Part shown: in pieces, positions 13,899 to 14,040 of the stretch
How positions within the stretch are numbered: the stretch's first letter is position 1
Layout of the letters: every line of letters starts with the position of its first letter
Source of the DNA: QHVT01 sp036387915
GTDB taxonomy: Bacteria > Acidobacteriota > Thermoanaerobaculia > Gp7-AA8
Length of the DNA stretch: 14,040 bases
Assembly: GCA_036387915.1 (NCBI GenBank)
Contig: DASVSV010000360.1
Span: 1 to 14,040 of the forward strand
Direction: 5' to 3'
The notes under the pieces: generated by a model
The model's input: only the letters and a program-made list of their open reading frames with translations
The model's database searches: none
Told to the model about the DNA's origin: nothing
Program-made: the position numbers and the translations under genes

Positions 13899-14040
13899 AC
13901 GCCCTACGTCCTCACACTCGTCGTACGAATCAACGTCGGCGCGGTGCCACAGGCGTTCTCACGATGGCGATACCCCTCGCGCGTAACGCCCGTCTCGCGC
14001 CGCGCGTGCTGAACGTAGGGCGTGGCTTCAGCCCGCCCCC
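13882..14040. repeat. 105-bp core flanked by exact 27-nt inverted repeats
   Basis: Bases 13882-13908 are the exact reverse complement of 14014-14040, the end of the window. They enclose a 105-bp core (13909-14013) in which I see no supported gene. On the minus strand the core stays open as a frame through REGYRHRENACGTAP and stops at the TAG inside the left arm, but no start is in view. The arrangement resembles a small non-autonomous repeat or paired palindromic repeats. The right arm may continue past the window. Confidence 0.55.

Noticed and set aside
1..14040. CRISPR array, tRNA or rRNA genes
   Set aside because: No regularly spaced direct repeats with unique spacers are present. The repeats seen are palindromes or coding repeats, and I found no cloverleaf-like or ribosomal sequence.

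Overview
The window is high-GC bacterial DNA with tightly packed genes. The gene set suggests a member of the Acidobacteriota or a similar soil or sediment lineage: a sortilin/VPS10-like beta-propeller protein over 1,000 residues long, a long DUF11-repeat protein with an IPTL-type C-terminal sorting tail, a short winged-helix (HTH_34-type) regulator, a DUF2236 oxygenase-like protein, and GC-rich palindromes between genes. The phylum is inferred from gene content and style, not proved.

Region 1 (1-339) has no gene. It holds two copies of a 12-bp-arm palindrome in opposite orientation, then a probable promoter with an operator-like palindrome. Region 2 (340-4157) is a plus-strand operon of five genes: the winged-helix regulator, undecaprenyl diphosphate synthase (uppS), HMB-PP reductase (ispH), a DUF2236/MpaB/Lcp-like putative oxygenase, and a membrane-anchored protein of unknown function. 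The genes overlap or lie 7-21 bp apart. IspH makes IPP/DMAPP, UppS polymerises IPP into a poly-cis-prenyl chain, and the DUF2236 family includes the latex-clearing polyisoprene oxygenase. The operon may therefore make and oxidatively process a polyprenoid; this is the most interesting hypothesis in the window.

Region 3 (4158-4800) is decayed. It contains a nested stem-loop, the apparently internally deleted remnant of one small gene, and a second small gene (motif VIDESGEDYLYP) broken by a one-base frameshift near its start. Region 4 (4794-5292, minus strand) is a small PEGA-like lipoprotein gene with a clear intrinsic terminator. It diverges from region 5, three plus-strand genes each apparently transcribed alone: the VPS10/BNR propeller protein (5404-8700), a MASE1-GGDEF-EAL cyclic-di-GMP enzyme (8787-10919), and the secreted DUF11 protein with seven repeats (11030-13846). 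Each of the three is followed by a perfect GC-rich hairpin.

Two start-site styles are visible. Genes inside the first operon (uppS, ispH, DUF2236) have Shine-Dalgarno sequences. The four genes that begin transcription units in regions 4-5 lack one and instead have a TANNNT -10-like hexamer 7-13 nt upstream of the ATG, as expected for leaderless or very short-leader mRNAs. The window ends in a 105-bp sequence flanked by exact 27-nt inverted repeats, possibly a small non-coding repeat element.
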